From Ignavibacteriales bacterium (lineage in GTDB: Bacteria > Bacteroidota > Ignavibacteria > Ignavibacteriales > Ignavibacteriaceae), in NCBI GenBank assembly GCA_020061995.1, contig JAGUXE010000192.1, positions 1 to 10,557 of the forward strand: DNA of 10,557 bases, read 5' to 3'. Both the position numbers and the translations under genes were made by a program. The notes beneath the pieces are model-generated. The model worked only from the letters and a program-made list of their open reading frames with translations. It was not told the DNA's origin and made no database searches. The first letter of the stretch is position 1, and each line of letters begins with the position of its first letter. Below are positions 1-7,754 of the stretch, piece by piece.

Positions 1-1922
1 TTAAACGGGTTGGGATAGTTTTGTTTTAAAACATACCCGTGAGCAGAAGTAAAATTATTTTCTTCTGAAGCATCATTAACAATTAACCACATGTAATAAA
101 CTGAATGATTTTCTGTAGCTGCATGCATCACCCATGATGTATAATTAACTAAATCCATAATTACTTTACCCTTTCCAAACCCATAAGAAAAATCTGTCCA
201 ATCTCCTTTACTGTGATATTTAATGAAAAATCCATTGTTCTTTGTTGCCGCAATTAAGGACCAGCTTTCAAAAATAACTTTTACTACTTCATATTGATTC
301 AATCCAAAATCCTCCCATGTAATTCCTTCATCATAACTAATTCTTATTCCATTACCGCATGCAAAAATGTATCTGTTTATACCATTAAAAACACAAGAAA
401 TATTGCTATACTTTCCTCCCGGAACTGTTGAGATATATTGAACAGTCATGCCACCATCACTACTTTGATAAAAAAGGGAATCATCAACGATAAAAAATAT
501 TTTATTACTTGAATTATTAAATGAACTTGCACCAATAAAATTCATTCCGTTTGTCCCTTCAACTGGTGACCAGAAGTTTGGAGAATTGATAACATCAGCA
601 ATGTAAAGTCCAGCGGAGTTGATCCCATCACTTAATGCCAGATATATATTCATACTGTCTTTACGTTGAATGAATTGATTAAATCTACCAGAACCTAACG
701 GTAAATTAAAAACTGTTTGCCACGTTGATCCGGCATTTGTAGATTTTTGAATAAACCCGTTTAATTCGGGAAAAAATCCAGCTGCTAATGCAATGCTATC
801 ATAAGTTGAAGATAGAATAATTGAGTTTATTGGAAATCCACTTAAACCATAATTATTGGTTGGACTCCAATAGTTTTGCATACCCCTCTTAACTCCTCTC
901 GGAGTTCCTAATAGTACGATATCATAATAATATTGTGATTTTGCAAGCGTCAAACATTTTTGATTATTCGTACCAATTTGTTGCCACATTCCGGTTGAAT
1001 TTTCAAAAATACCTTCATCAGTTCCGGCATAAAGTTTATTTCCACTAACGTTAATAGTATGAACCGGAAGAGTCATTAGAATACCAAGGTCAGGATATTC
1101 AAGACCTGCTGAATAACCACTCCAGGTAATCCCAAAATTAACTGTTCGGAAAACCCCTTCTCCACTGCTCACATAAATTTTTCCGGTAGGATCGATAGCT
1201 ACATCCGATAAACGAGTCATGGAAATTGGTGGTAAACCGTTTGTTGAAGAAATCCAGGTATCCCCATTGTTACTTGATAAATAAACAATGTTACTATCAG
1301 ATGCAATAACTGAAAGTTTATATGGAGGTATATTATCGCATGCAATCGAAATGTATTTTTTTTCTGGGAGATTTAATTGAAGCCAACTCTCTCCGGCATC
1401 AGTAGAGCGGAACAGACCTTCTTCGGTAGCCATTATAACAAATTGATTGTTGTGTTGATTTAACAAGACTTTATTAATTTTTCCTTTTTGTGGATTAATG
1501 GTAAACCATGAAGTTGAGTCCAAATCACCTCTATAAAGTATACTATCTTTCCAACAGAAAATTAAAGTTGAAGGGGAACGTGAAGATGTTATTCCATCAG
1601 TTGAGTTTTGAAGTGAAGTAATATTATGCCAATGATAACCGACATCGGTGGTATAAAATAGTTGAGTGTTGTTTGCTGCTAATAATGTATCGGAAGAGGC
1701 AAGGAAATCGGAATGAATAAATTCCCCTGCATTATACATGTGAATCCAATCATAATAAAAGAAACTTAACCCACCATTAGTAATTGCTGAAATATTTCCA
1801 CGATTATTAACTGCTATTTCACTAACTGTCCCTCCGTATGGACCAAAGCCATACCATATATTATGATGAACTTGTGATAAAACCACTGAAGAAAAAATGA
1901 AAAAGAAAACTAAAGATTTCAT
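1..1922 (-). CDS. Secreted BNR/Asp-box beta-propeller protein with T9SS sorting tail (C-terminus cut by window edge)
   Basis: An open frame of 640 codons runs from the ATG at 1922 to the left edge with no stop, so the gene is partial. GAGGAG at 1929-1934, 6 nt upstream, supports the start. Residues 1-16 form a hydrophobic signal peptide (MKSLVFFFIFSSVVLS) with likely cleavage before Gln17. The body carries repeated Asp-box motifs of the S-x-D/N-x-G-x-T-W type: TTDVGYHW (91-98), STDAGESW (173-180), SSNNGDTW (216-223), TVNFGITW (260-267), STNAGSTW (394-401), a degenerate SSDGGMTV (487-494) and SYDEGITW (529-536). These are typical of sialidase/VPS10/HCF136-like propellers. The last visible residues, GYVLKQNYPNPF (629-640), are the beginning of a Por/type IX secretion sorting domain, so the protein is probably exported and released or surface-attached. 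I see no catalytic signature of a sialidase, and substrate and role are unknown. It has its own upstream spacer and is probably transcribed alone. Confidence 0.9.
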   Translation of the reverse strand, partial: MKSLVFFFIFSSVVLSQVHHNIWYGFGPYGGTVSEIAVNNRGNISAITNGGLSFFYYDWIHMYNAGEFIHSDFLASSDTLLAANNTQLFYTTDVGYHWHNITSLQNSTDGITSSRSPSTLIFCWKDSILYRGDLDSTSWFTINPQKGKINKVLLNQHNNQFVIMATEEGLFRSTDAGESWLQLNLPEKKYISIACDNIPPYKLSVIASDSNIVYLSSNNGDTWISSTNGLPPISMTRLSDVAIDPTGKIYVSSGEGVFRTVNFGITWSGYSAGLEYPDLGILMTLPVHTINVSGNKLYAGTDEGIFENSTGMWQQIGTNNQKCLTLAKSQYYYDIVLLGTPRGVKRGMQNYWSPTNNYGLSGFPINSIILSSTYDSIALAAGFFPELNGFIQKSTNAGSTWQTVFNLPLGSGRFNQFIQRKDSMNIYLALSDGINSAGLYIADVINSPNFWSPVEGTNGMNFIGASSFNNSSNKIFFIVDDSLFYQSSDGGMTVQYISTVPGGKYSNISCVFNGINRYIFACGNGIRISYDEGITWEDFGLNQYEVVKVIFESWSLIAATKNNGFFIKYHSKGDWTDFSYGFGKGKVIMDLVNYTSWVMHAATENHSVYYMWLIVNDASEENNFTSAHGYVLKQNYPNPF

Positions 1923-2294
1923 AATAGACTCCTCAAAGGATATAAATGATTTTTGAACATTAACAAATTTAAAAAGATTCGTATTTGTCTCATTTTATTT
2001 GACAATCTTTGTTTAGGATTATTGTATTGGTAAGTCGGTTCTGTGTGATTATTATTGTAATCTCACTCTGCTTTACAGAGTTATCCCCAATTAGTATGCT
2101 TATGATTAGTTGTGAGAAAAAATAATTCAAGAAAACCCCTTCAAATAATAAGAGAAGAGAAAACTTAAGCCGGATTATTTTCGCTCTAAGTATAATGAAA
2201 TATATTTAAAAGTCAATGTGGGCTGGAACACATTGACAAAATTATTACTCTTGAAGAAAGTTTTTTACAAACTTAGTTTTCTTGAGATATAAGG
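1923..2294. other. Spacer between comF terminator and propeller gene; likely holds the propeller gene promoter
   Basis: No credible gene lies in these 372 bases. The right part contains a probable comF-operon terminator (listed separately). The left part must hold the promoter of the minus-strand propeller gene. Two weak candidates on the minus strand are TTGTCA (2000-2005) followed 16 nt later by TACGAA (1978-1983), and TAAATTTG (1964-1971), which fits the Bacteroidetes -7 consensus TAnnTTTG but lacks a correctly spaced upstream TTTG/TTG. A small inverted repeat ACTCTG/CAGAGT (2065-2070 and 2076-2081, 5-nt loop) also sits here. None is strong enough to call as a defined site. Confidence 0.5.
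2212..2237 (-). terminator. Probable intrinsic terminator of the surE-VWA-comF operon
   Basis: A perfect 9-bp inverted repeat, GTCAATGTG (2212-2220) and CACATTGAC (2229-2237), encloses an 8-nt loop. Read on the minus strand, the hairpin is followed directly by TTTTAAATATA and lies 57 nt past the comF stop, where a terminator for the leftward operon is expected. The stem has only four GC pairs and the T-run is short, so it may be inefficient. On the plus strand it is followed by AAAATTATTA, which is not terminator-like. An operator for the propeller gene is a less likely alternative. Confidence 0.55.
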
Positions 2295-3023
2295 TTACTC
2301 TGCCAATGCAATTGAAGCGGCAAAAACATTTTTTGCTCCATTTATTTTCAAGACTTCAGCAGCGGCGTTAATTGTACTTCCGGTGGTTATTACATCATCA
2401 ACTAAAAGAATGCTTTTATTTTCAATCACTTTGGCAGATTTGATATTAAATGCATTTCTGACATTTCTTGTTCGTTCATCTTTATCTTTTTTCGTCTGTG
2501 TTTCGGTGTATCGTTTTCTAAAAAGAATATCATTAGAAGTTTTTACCCCAATTATAGAGCTTATACCTTTGGTTATATAATCAGATTGATTAAAACCACG
2601 TTCAATTAAGCGTACTTTGTGTAAAGGAACAGGCAGAATCAAATCATATTTCCACTCAGATCGGAATTGCAAAAGTGCTTCACCGAGCAGTTCGCCAAAG
2701 TAAAATGCCGATGAAAAACGGCGATCATATTTTATTGAGAAGAGAAGTTTTTGAATTGCTTCACCCTTTTCGAATAAAAACATTGCATAGAAATCAGTTA
2801 GGAATTTTGAATCCTCAAAATGTTTTTTGTATTCATTTGAAATACTTGATTCAGGAGCGGGGACAAGATCATTCAGACAATCAATACATAAAACTTTTTC
2901 ATTCGCTAAAAGTTTAACTGAACAGCCGGGACATGACCTTGGAAGTATAACATCTAGTGCAGAAGAAGCAATTTGTTCCACGAAATTACTCAAATCATTC
3001 CTTCGCGTTTGCGGATGAACCAT
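2295..3023 (-). CDS. comF: ComF family protein (zinc-finger plus phosphoribosyltransferase-like domain)
   Basis: The 242-residue product has the standard ComF layout and length. A four-cysteine zinc knuckle (C31-x2-C34 ... C46-x2-C49) is followed by a type I phosphoribosyltransferase fold with PVPLHKVRLIERGFNQSDYI (131-150) and the PRPP loop ILLVDDVITTGST (205-217). Family members include Bacillus ComFC and E. coli GntX and are linked to DNA uptake; the reaction catalysed is not firmly known. The ATG form given here overlaps the upstream gene by 34 nt and has no Shine-Dalgarno site. A TTG at 2993 (residue 11) is at least as likely: it has AAGGA 5 nt upstream and overlaps the upstream TGA as TTGA, and it would still keep about 20 residues before the first cysteine. 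The gene is last in the leftward operon. Confidence 0.92.
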   Translation of the reverse strand: MVHPQTRRNDLSNFVEQIASSALDVILPRSCPGCSVKLLANEKVLCIDCLNDLVPAPESSISNEYKKHFEDSKFLTDFYAMFLFEKGEAIQKLLFSIKYDRRFSSAFYFGELLGEALLQFRSEWKYDLILPVPLHKVRLIERGFNQSDYITKGISSIIGVKTSNDILFRKRYTETQTKKDKDERTRNVRNAFNIKSAKVIENKSILLVDDVITTGSTINAAAEVLKINGAKNVFAASIALAE

Positions 3024-5137
3024 TCAATTGATAATAGAAGTATTAGCAAAATCAGTAATCGATGGTTAGACCATAGATTGAATTCTGAAACAGATAATTT
3101 TTCGGTTTGACTGTTATTATTGATCTTTTCTAGTTGGTTAATCAAGGGGGAATAGTCGTTATTATAATAAAAACTTCCATTATTCAATCGGGAAAGGAGC
3201 ATTAAATAATCAACATCGGCCACATTATTTAGAAGTTCGAGGTTAGTTTCGCCAACTGAAAATCTACCGTTATCTTTTCCGAGTTCTTTTTTATTTAAGA
3301 TGGCTTTACCGGTAAAATAATAATCACCGGCTGTTGAAGTTTCAAAAAAACCCTCATAAATCCCGCTACCAAGTGGATCAAGTGCAATATTGTAAACAGA
3401 TTCACCATGTTGAACTTTAACATCCACTTCAGCATCCGAAATAATGTTAAAACTTTCATCATAGACCTCAGCTACAAATTCAATTTTTTCACCAGAAGAA
3501 TATGTCTTTTTTACAGTTTTAATTTTAACAGGTTTATTTTCTTCATTTGCATTAAGCCATTTCAAACTGTTCATTAAAAATCGATCATAAAGATCAAGTC
3601 CTGATTGAGCTCTAATTAATTTCCATTTCCAAATATCACTTCCGATAATTGCTATCGATCGTTTAGTCCCGAAACGTTTAGTTACTATTAACGGAGTATT
3701 AATCGTAACATTATTCACTTTCATTTGTGCGATTTGTTCGGCTTCAGGTTTAGAAGAAATCTCCCAATTTGGTACAACAACCGGTGGCAGATTATTCCAC
3801 GAGTCTAACAAATTCAGAGCATTGTTTTGTATTATTGGATTTCGTTGTTCCTCGACTGAAATTAGTGGTTGTGCTTCCAATTGCCCGGTAAAAATTTTAT
3901 TTACTGAAAAAGGAAGTTCAGTTTGAAGTTGTTTTAATTTATTAATATCAACAAAAGGGGAAAGAAGTATAAAATAGGGGGTATTCTTCGATGAAATTTT
4001 CTGTTGAACCAAAGATAGTAAATCTTGCGAGGTTTCAGCAGTTGGGAATGCAACTAAAAACAATATGTCTGCCTCCTGTACAAATTTATTGACCGGAGTA
4101 TTATTTAGATATTTATTAGGTCCAAGTTGAATAACTGAATTCACAACAATGTTTGTATCATTCATTAAGCTGTTCTTAATAAATGATAAATCTGCTGTAG
4201 CAGTACCTCCAATTAAAGTAACCTTAATCTTATTACTTAAGACTTTTAAGAAAAACTGTTTTTTATTATTCTCCTTTGAAAACTCTCCGTCGACATGATT
4301 AATTATAACTTTAAGTTTTTTTTCACCAGGAGAATCTGGTTTGTAATCGAAGGTTAGGCTATGACTCCCTTCATAATCAAGAAAGTAATTTTTTTGTTCA
4401 ATTAGTTTATTTTCTTCATACAATTGAATCGTTATATTCTGATTTGTTATTCCTCTATTTACAATTGATGTCATAAGTTGAGTTGTAACCCCTACGTAAA
4501 TAATTTCGTTATAGAGTACATTTTGAATAAAAATATCTTTATGTTTAGTTGAATCTCCAATCCCGATAGTAAAAATAGGAACTAAGAGTTTTTCTGCTGT
4601 ACTGATTGATTGTGATCCTTCTGTAACAATTCCATCTGAAACTATAGTAATAGTTGCCTTTTCAATATCAAGCTGTTTAACATGAGAAATTAATTTTGCA
4701 AAGTTTGTAGTCGGCTCTCCAAATCTTAGATTAATGCTATCTGGATTGACAGGCAGAACTTCTTTTCCAAAAGTAAAAAAAACTAGATTATCCTTTATCG
4801 TAGAATTTGTTATATCGGAAACAAATTGATTAATAGTCTCCGCTTTATTCATCCCATCATCAACATTGATAGATTCAGAATTGTCAATAAAAACTAAATG
4901 TTTAGGAGTAATTTCTTCTCTTGTGGTAATAGTAAGTATTGGTTCAAATATCAAAAAGATTAAAAGAGCTAAAGATATAAACCTCGAAACAGTCACTATA
5001 CTCTTATAAATACCTGATAGTTGGGGGAGAGTAAAACGATAATAGAATAATGTCCAGATAGAACTTACTAAAATCAATATCAGTAAAAATATCCAATTAA
5101 ATGAGAACGAGAAGGAGATATTTTCAATGTTAAACAT
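2990..5137 (-). CDS. Membrane-anchored VWA and glutamine-amidotransferase-like protein
   Basis: The product is 715 residues from the ATG at 5137. An in-frame TTG 9 nt earlier (5146) would add three residues; neither start has a clear Shine-Dalgarno site, so ATG is preferred. Two transmembrane segments (about 14-33 and 47-68) precede a von Willebrand A domain with an apparently intact metal site: D85-x-S87-x-S89 in FIDNSES, threonines 143/144, and D168 in VSDG. A middle region (about 304-527) resembles the class I glutamine-amidotransferase-like domain of bacterial VWA membrane proteins, ending with a GTKRSIAIIGSDIWKWKL stretch and NSLKWL. An Ig-like stretch (about 537-632) follows, then a C-terminal membrane helix (693-708) with a basic tail. 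I see no Cys-His-Glu amidotransferase triad, so that domain is probably non-catalytic. The bulk of the protein is probably periplasmic. Its role is unknown; a structural or sensing task at the envelope is an inference. It lies 44 nt downstream of surE and overlaps comF. Confidence 0.85.
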   Translation of the reverse strand: MFNIENISFSFSFNWIFLLILILVSSIWTLFYYRFTLPQLSGIYKSIVTVSRFISLALLIFLIFEPILTITTREEITPKHLVFIDNSESINVDDGMNKAETINQFVSDITNSTIKDNLVFFTFGKEVLPVNPDSINLRFGEPTTNFAKLISHVKQLDIEKATITIVSDGIVTEGSQSISTAEKLLVPIFTIGIGDSTKHKDIFIQNVLYNEIIYVGVTTQLMTSIVNRGITNQNITIQLYEENKLIEQKNYFLDYEGSHSLTFDYKPDSPGEKKLKVIINHVDGEFSKENNKKQFFLKVLSNKIKVTLIGGTATADLSFIKNSLMNDTNIVVNSVIQLGPNKYLNNTPVNKFVQEADILFLVAFPTAETSQDLLSLVQQKISSKNTPYFILLSPFVDINKLKQLQTELPFSVNKIFTGQLEAQPLISVEEQRNPIIQNNALNLLDSWNNLPPVVVPNWEISSKPEAEQIAQMKVNNVTINTPLIVTKRFGTKRSIAIIGSDIWKWKLIRAQSGLDLYDRFLMNSLKWLNANEENKPVKIKTVKKTYSSGEKIEFVAEVYDESFNIISDAEVDVKVQHGESVYNIALDPLGSGIYEGFFETSTAGDYYFTGKAILNKKELGKDNGRFSVGETNLELLNNVADVDYLMLLSRLNNGSFYYNNDYSPLINQLEKINNNSQTEKLSVSEFNLWSNHRLLILLILLLSIEWFIRKREGMI
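2999..3003 (-). promoter_or_regulatory. Ribosome binding site favouring a TTG start for comF
   Basis: On the minus strand AAGGA lies 5 nt before TTG (2993-2991), the same spacing as AGAGGT before surE and AAAGGA before the deoxynucleoside kinase. The TTG overlaps the TGA stop of the upstream gene (2992-2990), which suggests translational coupling. The upstream ATG at 3023 has no comparable site. Confidence 0.5.
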
Positions 5138-5181
5138 AGATACCAATTATTGTCTGATTATTTCTACTAAATAAACTTTTA

Positions 5182-5952
5182 CTATTTCTTGAAAAGTTCG
5201 TTGATATTCCAATCTTGCATTGTGTCAAAAGTTGCATGATCGGTAAGATCAAAGTGAATCGGAGAGACCGAAATAAAATTATTTCTCACAGCATATTGAT
5301 CCATTTGAGGATCGTTGTCGCAATCAACCAAATTTCCGGTTAACCAATAATAATCCCTACCATAAGGATCTTGTCTTTTTTCATAAATATCATCCCATTT
5401 TGATTTGCCCTGTTTAGTCAACATTATCCCCTGAATATCAGTTTCATTTCTATCCGGGACGTTGATATTGAGCATCGTACCTTTGGTTAATCCCTTTTCA
5501 TGGATTAGCTGTGCAAACTTTTTTGCAATTTCAGCAGCAAGTGTGAAGTGTTTTGCTGAATGATTTGTAACTGAAATTGCGATTGCAGGAACGTCCATTA
5601 TAGCAGCTTCTCTTGCTGCTGAAACTGTACCCGAATAAATAACATTGGTTGCAGTATTTGAACCGTGGTTTATTCCGGAAACAACAATATCGGGAACTTC
5701 ATTCATAATATTACGGATTCCCATTTTCACACAGTCGGCAGGAGTACCATCAACTGCATATCCAAAGAATTCATTATTTTTATAAAATTTAATAACTCGA
5801 AGTGGGACCTGCATTGTGATTGCGTGCCCAACTGCACTTTGTTCTTTAAGTGGGGCTACAACAGTTACTTCACCAATTTCTTTTAAAGATTGAGTTAAAT
5901 GAAAAAGACCGATCGAATCTATTCCATCATCGTTACTGACTAATATTTTCAA
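5182..5952 (-). CDS. surE: 5'/3'-nucleotidase SurE
   Basis: SurE is a metal-dependent, cytosolic phosphatase that removes phosphate from nucleoside 5'- and 3'-monophosphates; some members also cleave short polyphosphate. The 256-residue product is the normal family length. It begins ILVSNDDGIDSIG, giving the metal ligands D8 and D9. It also has the S39-bearing loop (APLKEQSAVGHAIT), the VDGTPADCV block (68-75), SGIN with the metal-binding N95, YSGTV (106-110) and PYGRDYYWLTG (197-207). The start is TTG, chosen because AGAGGT lies 5 nt upstream and the SurE homology begins at the next residue. It is first in the leftward operon and starts divergently from pgeF. Confidence 0.96.
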   Translation of the reverse strand: MKILVSNDDGIDSIGLFHLTQSLKEIGEVTVVAPLKEQSAVGHAITMQVPLRVIKFYKNNEFFGYAVDGTPADCVKMGIRNIMNEVPDIVVSGINHGSNTATNVIYSGTVSAAREAAIMDVPAIAISVTNHSAKHFTLAAEIAKKFAQLIHEKGLTKGTMLNINVPDRNETDIQGIMLTKQGKSKWDDIYEKRQDPYGRDYYWLTGNLVDCDNDPQMDQYAVRNNFISVSPIHFDLTDHATFDTMQDWNINELFKK

Positions 5953-6098
5953 AATTTACCTCTTTTATTAAAAAACGATTATTAATATAATACTTAGGTC
6001 AATTACTCCAAATGTTATAAACTGTTAGAAAAATGATTTATTCATTTTTGGTTTCATTGACTTCTTTCAGTAGTTTTACAAATTAAAAATAGGTAATC
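5953..6098. promoter_or_regulatory. Divergent surE/pgeF promoter region
   Basis: This 146-base, very AT-rich spacer separates two operons that start back to back, so it should contain both promoters. On the minus strand a TATATT/TATTAT-rich stretch near 5985-5993 could be a -10 for surE. On the plus strand TTGACT (6057-6062) could be a -35 for pgeF, but the hexamer 17 nt later (AAATTA) is poor. No clear operator or riboswitch is visible. The region is inferred from gene layout rather than from strong motifs. Confidence 0.45.
5958..5963 (-). promoter_or_regulatory. Ribosome binding site deciding the TTG start of surE
   Basis: On the minus strand AGAGGT lies 5 nt before TTG (5952-5950). The second residue onward matches the conserved SurE N-terminus (KILVSNDDG), and no ATG or GTG is available in a position that preserves it, so the TTG is well supported. 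Confidence 0.8.
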
Positions 6099-6845
6099 GT
6101 GATTATTATAAAGTCTCTTTTATTAAGTCGTTTTAAGGAAATAGCTTTTGGATTCAGTACAAAAATAGATTCAAATATGAACGCTCCTTTTAATTTCAAT
6201 CTTTCGCAATCTGTTGGAGATGATTCAAATATTGTTGACGGAAATCGGAAGAAGTTTTTTAATCAATTAGGATTTGAATCTTCAGATGTTGCTTTTCAGA
6301 AGCAAGTTCATGGGGATAAGATAACTGTAATCGAAAAATCCGGGCTCTGTGGGGAAAGTGATGCGATGATTACGAAAGTATCAGGAATCGCTCTGGCAAT
6401 TAGTACTGCCGACTGCACCCCAATATTTTTATTTGATAAAAAACAAAAAATTATTGCCGGTATTCATTCAGGTTGGAGAAGTACAGTCAAAAAAATTACT
6501 TCAAAGACTATTCAATTGTTAATAAACGATTTTAATGTTGATCCTTTAGATTTATACGCCTACATAGGACCTTCAATTTCACAAATGAATTATGAAGTTG
6601 GTAATGAGGTAGCTGAACAATTCGATTCAAAATATATAGTGCTTAAAAGTCATCGATTATACCTCGATGTTGCCGAATGCAATTATGAGATGTTAATTGA
6701 AGATGGTATTCCTTTAGAAAATATTCAACTCTCAAATTTGTGTTCATATCAACAGAGTAATTTACTTCATTCCTATAGAAGAGAAGGTTTGAGATCGGGG
6801 CGGGCTTTGGGTCTAATTTATTTGCGGCGGACTGGGCATGAATGA
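6099..6845 (+). CDS. pgeF: PgeF/YfiH/LACC1-family protein (multicopper polyphenol oxidase-like fold)
   Basis: The 248-residue product matches the YfiH family throughout. Visible blocks are FQKQVHGD (66-73), SDAMIT (87-92), ISTADCTPIFLF (101-112), AGIHSGWRSTVKKI (120-133), YIGPSIS (155-161) and SYRREGLRSGRALGLIYLR (225-243). The three zinc/active-site ligands are present: H71, C106 and H123. The usual HAGWRG is HSGWRS here. E. coli PgeF removes wrongly incorporated residues from peptidoglycan precursors, and related bacterial and mammalian LACC1 proteins act on purine nucleosides by phosphorolysis and deamination; which activity applies cannot be read from sequence. Translation starts at GTG, with a modest AGG 5 nt upstream. 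It heads the rightward operon and overlaps the next gene by 8 nt. Confidence 0.92.
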   Translation: MIIIKSLLLSRFKEIAFGFSTKIDSNMNAPFNFNLSQSVGDDSNIVDGNRKKFFNQLGFESSDVAFQKQVHGDKITVIEKSGLCGESDAMITKVSGIALAISTADCTPIFLFDKKQKIIAGIHSGWRSTVKKITSKTIQLLINDFNVDPLDLYAYIGPSISQMNYEVGNEVAEQFDSKYIVLKSHRLYLDVAECNYEMLIEDGIPLENIQLSNLCSYQQSNLLHSYRREGLRSGRALGLIYLRRTGHE

Positions 6846-7749
6846 TAAAATTAAAATACCCTCAGTCTATCTGATTATCTCGTTGATATGGGGATCTACA
6901 TGGCTGGCAATTCGAATCGGATTGGAATCACTCACTCCTTTTCTTTCAGCCGGCTTGCGTTTTCTAGTTGCTGCATTAGTAATTTATCTATTGATGATGT
7001 ATAAAAAATTGCCGATTCAAAATGATAAAGTTGCGCTGAAACTGTATTTCCAGATGGGTTTCTTTTCTTTCATAATTCCTTTCGGTCTTGTTTATTGGGG
7101 ACAACAGTTCATCCCTTCAGGTTTGGCTTCGGTTTTATTTGGTGTTTATCCATTCTTTGTGGCCGTCTTTTCAAAGATTTCAATGCCTCAAGAAAAAATA
7201 GAAGTAATAAAAATTGTAGGAATGATTTTTGGCTTTGCAGGAATAGTGTTTATCTTTTCTGATAATCTCGATTTTAAATTAGATTCTGATTTCTTAGGAA
7301 TGAGCGCAGTTTTATTAAGTGGAATAATGCAATCAGCAATTGCTGTTGCTATTAAGAAGAATGGAAAACATCTAAATTCGCTTTCAATGAACTTTATACC
7401 TATGCTACTGGCTGGATTTGTGATGACAATAGGTGCTTTCTTTGTTGAAGATCTAACAAGAGTTGTAGTAGATTTCAAAGCAGTATCAACCGTTTTATAT
7501 CTGGGAGTTTTTGGTAGTGTTGTTACTTTTACTTCATATTACTGGTTATTGAAAAGAATAAATATTTTACTCCTTTCGTTAATAGCTTTCGTTACTCCGG
7601 TGATTGCCTTAATATTAGGATGGGTTTTCTATAACGAAAGTTTACAGAAACATCATTTAATAGGTAGTGGGTTTGTACTAATTGGATTACTTGTGGCAAA
7701 CCTTTCGAATATTAAAATAAGTAATAAACAATTTTTACGATCAAGGTAA
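6838..7749 (+). CDS. EamA-family (DMT superfamily) transporter
   Basis: The 303-residue protein is almost wholly hydrophobic, with about ten predicted membrane helices (roughly 8-28, 33-53, 70-88, 93-112, 124-141, 151-172, 183-202, 214-236, 243-263, 274-290). That is the two-EamA-repeat plan. The opening IWGSTWLAIRIGL and the GLASVLFGVYPFFVAV and TPVIALILGW segments are characteristic. Members such as RhaT, YedA and RhtA export or import small metabolites, and the substrate cannot be assigned from sequence. The ATG overlaps the end of pgeF (ATGAATGA), indicating translational coupling. The C-terminus is short and basic, as is usual for a cytoplasmic tail. Whether it moves a pterin, nucleoside or amino acid for the operon is open. 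Confidence 0.93.
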   Translation: MNDKIKIPSVYLIISLIWGSTWLAIRIGLESLTPFLSAGLRFLVAALVIYLLMMYKKLPIQNDKVALKLYFQMGFFSFIIPFGLVYWGQQFIPSGLASVLFGVYPFFVAVFSKISMPQEKIEVIKIVGMIFGFAGIVFIFSDNLDFKLDSDFLGMSAVLLSGIMQSAIAVAIKKNGKHLNSLSMNFIPMLLAGFVMTIGAFFVEDLTRVVVDFKAVSTVLYLGVFGSVVTFTSYYWLLKRINILLLSLIAFVTPVIALILGWVFYNESLQKHHLIGSGFVLIGLLVANLSNIKISNKQFLRSR

Positions 7750-7754
7750 GTTAA

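Noticed and set aside
1999..2027. Plus-strand TTGACA with TTGTAT 17 nt later, resembling a sigma-70 promoter
   Set aside because: The -10 matches only three of six consensus bases and there is no plus-strand gene downstream before the oppositely oriented comF; in AT-rich DNA this is expected by chance.
2081..2089. TTATCCCCA, one mismatch from a DnaA box
   Set aside because: A single imperfect copy without a cluster, dnaA or dnaN nearby; no support for an origin.
2258..2274. Inverted repeat AAGTTT/AAACTT just after comF
   Set aside because: Six pairs with only one GC pair and no adjacent T-run in the right place; the 2212-2237 hairpin is a better terminator candidate.
2383..2580. Plus-strand open frame of 65 codons inside comF, with others at 2675-2917 and 2827-3018
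   Set aside because: They lie antisense within a well-supported ComF coding region, have no recognisable domain and no Shine-Dalgarno or operon context.
5665..5886. Plus-strand open frame within surE
   Set aside because: Antisense to conserved SurE motifs and low-complexity in sequence.
7188..7478. Minus-strand open frames inside the EamA transporter (also 7653-7877) and inside ppx (10293-10529)
   Set aside because: Shadows of strongly supported genes on the other strand, with no independent signals or homology.
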